A DNA stretch of 6,002 bases, taken from the NCBI GenBank assembly GCA_027019045.1, contig JALUXI010000273.1, positions 1 to 6,002 of the forward strand, in the 5' to 3' direction. Below are positions 1 to 4,370 of this stretch, piece by piece (within the stretch, counting starts at the first letter, position 1; each line of letters starts with the position of its first letter). The DNA comes from Piscirickettsiaceae bacterium (GTDB lineage: Bacteria > Pseudomonadota > Gammaproteobacteria > Thiomicrospirales > Thiomicrospiraceae). The notes beneath the pieces are model-generated. The model was given only the letters and a program-made list of their open reading frames with translations. It did not search any database and was not told the DNA's origin. A program made the translations under genes and the position numbers.

Positions 1-85
1 AATTAAAGGCAACACGATGCCCTTCTTTTTCGGTATCTGCCAGAGTGCCATCTACATCAAATAAAAGTGCTTTTAATTCAGTCAT
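1..85 (-). CDS. HAD-superfamily hydrolase, CbbY-like, N-terminal fragment
   Basis: Only the first 28 codons are in the window; the gene runs off the left edge. The protein starts MTELKALLFDVDGTLADTE and contains HAD motif I, DxDGT, with D10 the expected nucleophile and D12 the expected general acid. The ADTE-x2-GHRVAFN stretch after it is typical of the CbbY/beta-phosphoglucomutase-like branch (HAD-IA). Known members are cytosolic Mg-dependent phosphatases, and CbbY removes the inhibitory sugar phosphate xylulose-1,5-bisphosphate in Calvin-cycle organisms. That specific role is inferred from very little sequence. The start ATG (83-85) has AAGGA nine bases upstream at 95-99, followed directly upstream by a MITE-like element that separates the gene from its likely promoter. 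Another HAD-IA phosphatase, such as a phosphoglycolate phosphatase, remains possible. Confidence 0.8.
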   Translation of the reverse strand, partial: MTELKALLFDVDGTLADTEKEGHRVAFN

Positions 86-94
86 AATCTTCAT

Positions 95-99
95 TCCTT
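95..99 (-). promoter_or_regulatory. Shine-Dalgarno site of the HAD gene, also left copy of a target duplication
   Basis: The + strand TCCTT reads AAGGA on the coding strand, nine bases before the ATG. The same pentamer recurs at 260-264, immediately outside the other end of the inserted element. The ribosome-binding site therefore appears to have been the insertion target and was duplicated, so the gene kept a functional copy. Confidence 0.65.
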
Positions 100-259
100 G
101 AGAGCTTTGCATGAGTGGGACGCGAGAGAAAAAAGAGATAAAATTTCTCGAATCAAGGCGGAAAACACAGGCAATAGCCAGCTATTGTCAAGTTTTTCAA
201 CGAAGAGTCGGGGAATTTTAGCCTTTTTTATCCGTGTAGCCATCTCGTGCAAAGCTCTC
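100..259. mobile_element. 160-bp MITE-like element
   Basis: The ends are 16-bp terminal inverted repeats: GAGAGCTTTGCATGAG at 100-115 and CTCGTGCAAAGCTCTC at 244-259, one mismatch apart. Both ends are flanked by TCCTT (95-99 and 260-264), consistent with a 5-bp target-site duplication. The whole element is a degenerate dyad: an ungapped hand comparison of the two 80-base halves gives about 52 matches. The exact centre is a 7-bp perfect hairpin, CAATAGC-CA-GCTATTG at 172-187. It carries no transposase and would need one supplied in trans. One leftward reading frame stays open throughout, but a protein is unlikely. The parent insertion-sequence family is not identified from sequence alone. Confidence 0.8.
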
Positions 260-264
260 TCCTT
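260..264. repeat. Right copy of the 5-bp target-site duplication
   Basis: TCCTT directly follows the right terminal repeat and matches 95-99, which directly precedes the left one. A chance 5-bp match is possible, but its position exactly at both element ends favours a true duplication. Confidence 0.6.
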
Positions 265-282
265 ACAATAAAATTTCATCAC

Positions 283-323
283 AGACTATAAATGAACTTT
301 ATCATCTTTACAAGACTATAAAT
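283..323. repeat. Tandem direct repeats AGACTATAAAT
   Basis: AGACTATAAAT occurs at 283-293 and again at 313-323, with starts exactly 30 bp apart, close to three helical turns. The first copy covers the candidate -10 (285-290) of the leftward HAD promoter, and the second touches its -35 (308-313). This could be a pair of operator sites on one DNA face, or a small duplication. No regulator can be named. Confidence 0.55.
285..313 (-). promoter_or_regulatory. Candidate sigma-70 promoter for the HAD gene
   Basis: On the minus strand, TTGTAA (313-308) is followed after 17 bases by TATAGT (290-285). This predicts a start near 278, upstream of the inserted element, so the element would be transcribed as part of the leader. 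The region is very AT-rich, so other -10-like matches exist and this placement is moderate only. Confidence 0.4.
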
Positions 324-339
324 TTTATAAAAATTATAG
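316..339. repeat. 24-nt AT-rich near-palindrome
   Basis: The arms begin CTATAA and end TTATAG, and 11 of the 12 base pairs are complementary with no loop. It lies between the divergent HAD and dksA promoters and overlaps the second AGACTATAAAT copy. Its position fits an operator, or simply AT-rich upstream promoter DNA. Confidence 0.45.
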
Positions 340-368
340 ATCTTTAGCTATGCATCAACGAAACTAAT

Positions 369-397
369 TTGAAATGACGCATCAAAACTGCTATAAA
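369..397 (+). promoter_or_regulatory. Sigma-70 promoter (extended -10) of the dksA-type gene
   Basis: TTGAAA (369-374), a 17-base spacer and TATAAA (392-397) preceded by TGC (389-391) make a strong promoter with an extended -10. The predicted start is near 404, giving a leader of about 38 bases. The discriminator is not GC-rich, so negative stringent control is not suggested here. Confidence 0.65.
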
Positions 398-441
398 ATG
401 CAGTTACTTTTTTGGCACACAAAATATAAAGGAGCGATGCC

Positions 442-870
442 ATGGAATTATCGAAACAGTTTATAGAGGACTACCCACCTTATCAGCCTAAAGAGGGTGA
501 GGAGTACATGAGTCCAGAAATGCTTGAACACTTCCGCCAAAAATTGCTTGCTTGGAAAGAACAGTTACTTGAAGAAGCAGAACAAACTGTTCAACATCTT
601 CAAACCGACTCAGAAACCCCTGCTGACCCTAATGATCGTGCCAGCTTAGAAGAAGAATTCGCTTTAGAGTTACGAGCAAGAGACCGTGAACGCAAATTGA
701 TTGCCAAAATCGAAGCCTCGCTAAGAGACATTGAAAATGGTGAATATGGCTACTGCAAAATCAGTGGTGAAGAAATTGGCCTCGCTCGCATGGAAGCACG
801 ACCAACCGCCACTCTGACTGTTGAAATGAAAAGAAAACAAGAACTCAAAGAAAAACAAGGCGTTGCCTAG
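442..870 (+). CDS. dksA: DksA-family RNA polymerase-binding regulator with degenerate zinc finger
   Basis: DksA enters the RNA polymerase secondary channel and, with ppGpp, reprogrammes rRNA, tRNA and biosynthetic promoters. The 142-residue protein (E. coli DksA is 151) has the usual layout. An N-terminal helix is followed by a long coiled coil whose tip carries the functional DxxDxA motif as D62, D65 and A67 (DPNDRASLEEEF). After it come the ENGEYGYC segment and the conserved EARPTA of the C-terminal fold. Of the four zinc-ligand cysteines only C105 remains; the others are S108, T126 and M129. This resembles the zinc-independent DksA2 type and many alphaproteobacterial homologues. The start ATG has AAGGAG seven bases upstream; an ATG at 437 is out of frame and too close to that site. 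It has its own promoter and a downstream hairpin. The family is certain, but whether this is the main DksA or a DksA2 paralogue is not. Confidence 0.92.
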   Translation: MELSKQFIEDYPPYQPKEGEEYMSPEMLEHFRQKLLAWKEQLLEEAEQTVQHLQTDSETPADPNDRASLEEEFALELRARDRERKLIAKIEASLRDIENGEYGYCKISGEEIGLARMEARPTATLTVEMKRKQELKEKQGVA

Positions 871-886
871 CTCATCTATCTTATTT

Positions 887-919
887 AGTTGTGGTCAAAT
901 GATCACAACTAGGTCTATT
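887..919 (+). terminator. Candidate terminator after the dksA-type gene
   Basis: AGTTGTGGTCA (887-897) and TGATCACAACT (900-910) form an 11-bp stem with one G-U pair and a 2-base loop. A short T-rich stretch (TCTATTT) follows rather than a solid T-run. Termination may be partial, which matters because no good promoter was found for the next gene. Confidence 0.5.
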
Positions 920-949
920 TATCGCACCACACCGCATTGAGTACCTCTA

Positions 950-2557
950 ATGCCCAACACTTTTTCTCGTTTAGTGGATGCCCTTTTGTCTCCAAACTTC
1001 TACCCTCACCCAGTCGGCGTCATTACTACCATTGAAACCCACAGCTCCATTGTTATTTTAACTGGAGAGTTTGCCTACAAACTTAAAAAACCGGTTGATT
1101 TTGGGTTTCTAGATTTTTCCACCCTCGAAAAACGCCAAAAATATACACAAATGGAGTATGCACTCAACCGACGCACAGCTCCTGAGCTTTATTTAGGCGT
1201 CCTCCCAGTTTATGAACAAGATCAAAACTTTTTTCTAGCAACAGATTTAAAAAATCCTAAAAACCCCAGTCCTGCGGTGGCTTATCTGCTAAAAATGCAA
1301 CAATTTGATCCGAATAAGGTTTTATCTCGTTATCTCCAACACCATCCCCTTGATCCCAAACAGATTACGCACCTGGCAAGCCAAATCGCGACACTTCATC
1401 AACATGCAGAAACCGTCTCCGAGTCACAACCGTGGGGCAAACCAAAAACGGTTCTTCAGCCGATGTTGGATAACTTCCCCCCCTTAAATACCGCCTTTAT
1501 ACATCCTGAAACCCAATACAAACTGAAACGATTGGTGGACTGGACACATTTTCAGTTTAACCAATTGGAACCGCTCCTTGCCGACCGCCGACAACAAGGA
1601 TTTGTTTGCGCCTGCCATGGCGACTTGCATTTAGACAACATCACCTTAATCAATGAAACCCCCACCCTATTTGACGGTATCGAGTTCAATGAAGCCTTTC
1701 GCTGGATTGATCGTATGAGTGATTTAGCTTTTCTGCTTGTCGATTTGGAAGATCAAAACCAACACGCCCTTGCTTGGCAAATCTTAAATCAATATCTTCA
1801 GCAAACTGGCGACTATGAAGGGCTTGTTCTTTTACCCTTTTATCAAGTCTATCGTGCATTGGTGAAAGCAAAAATCACCGCACTGAGAGCCCAGCAGCTC
1901 TCCACGCCCATTGAGCAACAGCTAGCACAGCAACAAGCCTATCAATTTATCCTGCAAGCAGAAGATATTGCCTACCAGCTTCCTCAACCTCAACTGATTT
2001 TACTGCAAGGCGTTTCTGGTTCGGGCAAAAGCTATCTCGCCAATCAACTTGCGCCCACCACTAAGAGCATTATCTTAAGTTCAGATATAGAAAGAAAAAA
2101 ATTATTCGGTCTATCCCCGCTCCAACGACCCTCTGAGGAAGAAAAGGCTCAGCTCTATAGCCAGGAAATGAATCAAACAACCTATCAACGACTTCATCAA
2201 CTTGCTAACACTCTGCTTGCACAAGGGCGATCTGTCATCATAGATGCCACCAACTTACAAGCACACCACCGAGTCACCTTTTATCAAATAGCGCAATCGC
2301 ACCATGCTCAAATTAGAGTGATTAACCTCCAAGTGCCAGAAGCGACTCTCAGAGAACGAATTAAACAGCGCCAACAACTCAATAATAACCCCTCAGATGC
2401 CTCACTAGAAGTAATGCAAGCACAAAGTCGTTTTAATGAGCCCGCCACTCAAAAAGAGCTCGAATCTTTAGAGGTAAAAGGAGGCTGTTATACTCTCAAT
2501 GACACGGATACTGAATCATTAGCTGAGCTTAAGATTTGGCTGCAATCGCCGATATAA
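950..2557 (+). CDS. Two-domain APH-like phosphotransferase / P-loop kinase
   Basis: This 535-residue cytosolic protein matches a widespread, poorly characterised family combining an aminoglycoside-phosphotransferase-like domain with a predicted kinase (COG2187 plus COG0645 type). The N-terminal part has the family pattern LTGEFAYKLKKPVDFGFLDF. It is followed by the catalytic-loop motif HGDLHLDN (H223-N230, with D225 the likely base) and the metal-binding DGIEFN (D242-N247). The C-terminal kinase has Walker A GVSGSGKS (354-361), an SSDIERKK substrate-site segment (377-384) and VIIDATN (429-435) in the Walker B region. The physiological substrate is unknown, and the APH-like fold should not be read as antibiotic resistance. 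An in-frame TGA at 938-940 limits the start, and the N-terminus aligns with the family pattern. No convincing Shine-Dalgarno sequence is present. Transcription may come from read-through of the weak upstream hairpin. Confidence 0.85.
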   Translation: MPNTFSRLVDALLSPNFYPHPVGVITTIETHSSIVILTGEFAYKLKKPVDFGFLDFSTLEKRQKYTQMEYALNRRTAPELYLGVLPVYEQDQNFFLATDLKNPKNPSPAVAYLLKMQQFDPNKVLSRYLQHHPLDPKQITHLASQIATLHQHAETVSESQPWGKPKTVLQPMLDNFPPLNTAFIHPETQYKLKRLVDWTHFQFNQLEPLLADRRQQGFVCACHGDLHLDNITLINETPTLFDGIEFNEAFRWIDRMSDLAFLLVDLEDQNQHALAWQILNQYLQQTGDYEGLVLLPFYQVYRALVKAKITALRAQQLSTPIEQQLAQQQAYQFILQAEDIAYQLPQPQLILLQGVSGSGKSYLANQLAPTTKSIILSSDIERKKLFGLSPLQRPSEEEKAQLYSQEMNQTTYQRLHQLANTLLAQGRSVIIDATNLQAHHRVTFYQIAQSHHAQIRVINLQVPEATLRERIKQRQQLNNNPSDASLEVMQAQSRFNEPATQKELESLEVKGGCYTLNDTDTESLAELKIWLQSPI

Positions 2558-2558
2558 T
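2529..2558 (+). promoter_or_regulatory. Candidate promoter overlapping the kinase stop codon
   Basis: A consensus TATAAT (2553-2558) contains the TAA stop (2555-2557) of the upstream gene. TTAAGA (2529-2534), four of six to consensus, lies 18 bases upstream. The predicted start is near 2565, about 25 bases before the exported-protein gene. The -35 is weak, so co-transcription with the kinase gene is equally possible. Confidence 0.4.
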
Positions 2559-2589
2559 CACTATCCAATCAACGGGTAGCGTATCCACT

Positions 2590-3189
2590 ATGCAAAGACA
2601 ACAACCTTTAAACACCCTTATTTTATTTTTGTACTTAATGGGCATGCTCTTATCGTTTAATAGCTTCTCTGCAGATGCAACAAAACCTGCAGACGCCCCC
2701 AATACAGACGCGCTCAACCAAGCCACCTTTTTAGGGGCAAAAATTTTAGATCAAGACCTTAACTCCATTCGTAAACTTCTCTGGAATCATGGCGGTTTTA
2801 TTCAGGCCAAGTCGACTGTTCGGCAAAAAAATATCGATAAATTCTTCCCTTGGAGTAATCTACGAGAAAATTACTATATTGAATGCCGTTACACACCTGA
2901 AGGAAAATTGTCCTCACTCTATCAACTCTATCGTCCCAGCAGCTTACTTTTCAACAATCAACGAGATGGCGTGACGACCGATCAAGTGGCACGAGTGTTG
3001 CAAGCACAATTTAAAATTCCGCCTAAGGTAAAAACCAAAAGCTGGGGTGGAACAGGGACTTATCGTGCATATTATTGGGAAAATGATAAAATAAAAATCA
3101 CGGTCGATCGACAAGGAAGCGAACGCCTAGGCAATGTATTTGTGCTGTATCAAATCAAACCCATTCAAACATTTCTTGCCTATCAATAA
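2590..3189 (+). CDS. Exported protein of unknown function
   Basis: I do not recognise a named family. From the ATG at 2590 the product is 199 residues. It has a short N-terminus with one arginine, a hydrophobic core at about residues 9-23 (TLILFLYLMGMLLSF) and a cleavage site after A28 or A30 (SFSA, or ADA). This is a typical Sec signal peptide without a lipobox cysteine, so a soluble periplasmic or secreted protein is expected. The mature part of about 170 residues is rich in aromatic and basic residues and looks globular with likely beta-strands; segments such as LLWNHGGF, NIDKFFPWS and YRAYYWENDKI stand out. An earlier in-frame ATG at 2536 would overlap the upstream gene and place 18 extra residues before the signal peptide, so 2590 is preferred. 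Its Shine-Dalgarno is weak. It follows the kinase gene by 32 bases, so an operon is possible, with no functional link visible. Confidence 0.75.
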   Translation: MQRQQPLNTLILFLYLMGMLLSFNSFSADATKPADAPNTDALNQATFLGAKILDQDLNSIRKLLWNHGGFIQAKSTVRQKNIDKFFPWSNLRENYYIECRYTPEGKLSSLYQLYRPSSLLFNNQRDGVTTDQVARVLQAQFKIPPKVKTKSWGGTGTYRAYYWENDKIKITVDRQGSERLGNVFVLYQIKPIQTFLAYQ

Positions 3190-3266
3190 CTTGAGCTTTA
3201 ACAGAGTTTATCAAATCGGCCAAGCTAAGCATCTAATCACCAGCCGCTAGACAATAGGAGACCTCA

Positions 3267-3509
3267 ATGAATAGTCTACAAGCAGTCCAACAAGGCTTAT
3301 TACACTACCAGCAAGCCAGCGACCAAATGATCCAAGCCACCACGCCTCAAACACCCGAACAGATGGCTAATAATAAAAAGAATCCAACACCCTCTATAGA
3401 AACTGCTGCAACGAATATGGTTCAAGGAAAGGAGATGTCTGAAGCCAGCATCAAGGCACTTAAAACAGAAGATAGCTTGATTGGACATCTTTTAGACATT
3501 ATGGCCTAG
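3267..3509 (+). CDS. Small protein with flagellar rod-like ends
   Basis: The 80-residue product has a good Shine-Dalgarno (AGGAG, 3256-3260) six bases before the ATG. No signal peptide or membrane segment is visible. The N-terminus (MNSLQAVQQGLLHYQQASDQ) and C-terminus (ASIKALKTEDSLIGHLLDIM, residues 60-79) resemble the two terminal helices of flagellar rod/hook proteins such as FlgC. In that family a pattern like A-N-x-K-x-I-K-T-x-D-E-M-L-G-x-L-L-D-I closes the protein. The middle (about 25-45) is a short polar Pro/Asn/Lys linker in place of the usual globular domain. Small rod-like proteins of this kind exist in other gammaproteobacteria without an established role. No other flagellar gene is in the window, so this link rests on resemblance by eye. 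The gene itself is convincing. Confidence 0.65.
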   Translation: MNSLQAVQQGLLHYQQASDQMIQATTPQTPEQMANNKKNPTPSIETAATNMVQGKEMSEASIKALKTEDSLIGHLLDIMA

Positions 3510-3629
3510 GAAAGTACAACATCCTTCACAGAAGAAATACAACAAGTAAGAATAAAAGGAATACAAAAGGATGATATAGAAATCAAGCCAATTTAAACTA
3601 GAATGGGAATACAAATATTCAAAAATAAA

Positions 3630-3706
3630 TGGCGGAGCGGACGGGATTCGAACCCGCGACCCCCTGCGTGACAGGCAGGTATTCTAACCAGCTGAACTAC
3701 CGCTCC
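3630..3706 (-). tRNA. tRNA-Asp (GTC)
   Basis: The 77-base gene on the minus strand has a 7-bp acceptor stem (GGAGCGG with CCGCTCC), discriminator G and an encoded CCA (3630-3632). The T-loop is GGTTCGAATCC, and the anticodon GTC lies at 3672-3670 in the loop CTGTCAC. It is the second gene of a pair, 5 bases after tRNA-Val. No clear hairpin terminator follows; the first downstream bases are T-rich (ATTTATTTTT). Confidence 0.97.
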
Positions 3707-3711
3707 GTGAT

Positions 3712-3787
3712 TGGTGGGTGATACTGGGCTCGAACCAGTGACCCTCGCCTTGTAAGGGCGATGCTCTCCCAACTGAGCTAATCACCC
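3712..3787 (-). tRNA. tRNA-Val (TAC)
   Basis: The 76-base gene on the minus strand has acceptor stem GGGTGAT with ATCACCC, discriminator A and an encoded CCA (3712-3714). The D-arm is TAGCTCAGTTGGGAGAGC, and the anticodon TAC lies at 3754-3752. It closely matches the standard gammaproteobacterial tRNA-Val(TAC). It lies downstream of hupB and is probably co-transcribed with tRNA-Asp from the promoter at 3916-3889, with a leader of about 95 bases. Confidence 0.97.
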
Positions 3788-3855
3788 AATCACATCATTT
3801 TTTCATTGCATCCTTAAAAGAATACAAAATACTTTTTCAAACTTTTAAGCGCTTC

Positions 3856-3888
3856 AAAAAAACGCCCATCGCTTTAAAAGATGGGCGT
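3856..3888 (-). terminator. Intrinsic terminator of hupB
   Basis: On the minus strand ACGCCCATC (3888-3880), a 9-base loop and GATGGGCGT (3870-3862) form a perfect GC-rich 9-bp stem. A run of seven T residues (3862-3856) follows, the first being the last base of the stem. It lies about 70 bases past the hupB stop. Its 5' arm begins immediately after the -10 hexamer of the tRNA promoter. Confidence 0.88.
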
Positions 3889-3916
3889 ATTATAAAGGCT
3901 GTAGCGTGATTGTCAA
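3889..3916 (-). promoter_or_regulatory. Promoter of the tRNA-Val/tRNA-Asp unit
   Basis: On the minus strand TTGACA (3916-3911), a 16-base spacer and TATAAT (3894-3889) match the sigma-70 consensus in both hexamers. The predicted start is an A at about 3882. The discriminator between -10 and start is ACGCCC, GC-rich as in stable-RNA promoters inhibited by ppGpp and DksA. Initiation would fall inside the hupB terminator stem, leaving only three bases of its 5' arm in the tRNA transcript. Confidence 0.85.
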
Positions 3917-3960
3917 CAAAATTTCATAGATTTTTTTAACCTACCACACCTTGAAAATGC

Positions 3961-4236
3961 TTAACTGTTAACAGCTTCTTTAAGCGCTTTACCCGCTGTG
4001 AACTTAGGCACTTTTGCCGCTGGTATTTCCATTGTTGCACCAGTTTGAGGATTACGACCTGTACGCGCTGCGCGCTCACCGACTTTAAAAGTTCCAAAGC
4101 CGATAATCGCAACTTGATCCCCTTCTGCCATGGCTTGAGTAATCACTGTAACAGCTGCATCCAATGCTTTTGCAGCGTCTGCTTTGGTTAATCCTGACTC
4201 TTCTGCAATGGCACTAACGAGTTCTGACTTATTCAT
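3961..4236 (-). CDS. hupB: DNA-binding protein HU-beta
   Basis: HU is an abundant nucleoid protein that binds DNA as a dimer without strong sequence preference, bending and constraining it. The 91-residue product has the standard length and layout. Two N-terminal helices (MNKSELVSAIAEESGLTKAD onwards) form the dimer body. The GFGTFKVGERAARTGRNPQTG segment (46-66) is the signature and DNA-binding arm, with P63 at the position that intercalates between base pairs. A C-terminal helix (TAGKALKEAVN) follows. GGAG lies ten bases before the ATG. Its position after lon and before tRNA-Val/tRNA-Asp identifies it as the hupB-type copy rather than hupA. It has its own promoter in the 134-base gap after lon and a strong terminator. 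Confidence 0.96.
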   Translation of the reverse strand: MNKSELVSAIAEESGLTKADAAKALDAAVTVITQAMAEGDQVAIIGFGTFKVGERAARTGRNPQTGATMEIPAAKVPKFTAGKALKEAVNS

Positions 4237-4284
4237 ATTAAAGTTTCTCCATAAGTTAATTTTTTCAAGGCGGCCCTGAAATGA

Positions 4285-4352
4285 GGCTAAATGTATTTAT
4301 AGCAACCTTTAGCCAAAACTGTCAACCTTAAAAGGACAACAAATTGGCTAAA
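4285..4352. repeat. Three GGCTAAA copies around the hupB promoter
   Basis: GGCTAAA occurs at 4285-4291, inverted as TTTAGCCAA at 4308-4316, and as TTGGCTAAA at 4344-4352. The last two are a perfect 9-bp inverted repeat separated by 27 bases. The three copies straddle the predicted start, the spacer and the region upstream of -35. They could be operator half-sites or form alternative hairpins at the lon-hupB junction. No T-run follows, so a classic lon terminator is not supported. Confidence 0.5.
4296..4325 (-). promoter_or_regulatory. Sigma-70 promoter of hupB
   Basis: On the minus strand TTGACA (4325-4320) is followed after 18 bases by TATAAA (4301-4296). The predicted start near 4289 gives a leader of about 52 bases. 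The discriminator is AT-rich, unlike that of the tRNA promoter downstream. Confidence 0.7.
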
Positions 4353-4370
4353 AGCTCGATTTTTAGGAAA

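Larger units (their letters stand above)
86..441. other. Divergent intergenic region with an inserted element
   Basis: These 356 bases separate the leftward HAD gene from the rightward dksA-type gene. From left to right they contain the HAD Shine-Dalgarno site, a 160-bp inverted-repeat element, a leftward candidate promoter, tandem 11-bp repeats, a 24-nt near-palindrome and the dksA promoter. No protein gene is supported here. The leftward open frame through 91-282 is merely the reading frame of the inserted element. Confidence 0.8.

Noticed and set aside
91..282. Leftward open frame of 63 codons
   Set aside because: It coincides almost exactly with the inverted-repeat element and its flanks, has no ribosome-binding site, and blocks the true HAD start region. 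It is the element's reading frame.
437..466. Alternative ATG just before the dksA start
   Set aside because: It is out of frame, gives only nine codons and lies two bases from the Shine-Dalgarno sequence, too close for initiation.
1305..1487. Rightward 60-codon frame inside the kinase gene
   Set aside because: It is a shadow in another frame of a well-supported gene, with no family resemblance.
1686..1871. Leftward 61-codon frame inside the kinase gene
   Set aside because: It is antisense to the conserved APH-like motifs; no initiation signal or recognisable protein.
2536..2589. Earlier in-frame ATG for the exported protein
   Set aside because: It would overlap the upstream gene and add 18 residues before a complete signal peptide, with no Shine-Dalgarno support.
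2529..2726. Leftward 65-codon frame over the kinase/exported-protein junction
   Set aside because: It is antisense to the signal peptide, whose hydrophobic codons explain its apparent membrane-like composition.
2789..2974. Rightward 61-codon frame inside the exported-protein gene
   Set aside because: It is a frame shadow with no start signal.
3300..3488. Leftward 62-codon frame opposite the small rod-like gene
   Set aside because: The sense strand has a good Shine-Dalgarno site and recognisable ends; the antisense frame has neither.
3520..3573. CATCCTT/AAGGATG inverted repeat after the small rod-like gene
   Set aside because: Seven-base arms separated by 40 bases and no T-run; too weak to call a terminator.
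3534..3828. Four AATACAA occurrences around the tRNA genes
   Set aside because: The repeats are short, irregularly spaced and in AT-rich DNA; not an array and not CRISPR-like.
3813..3849. CTTAAAAG/CTTTTAAG inverted repeat in the tRNA leader
   Set aside because: It is eight AT-rich pairs with a 21-base loop; it might be a processing hairpin but chance is likely.
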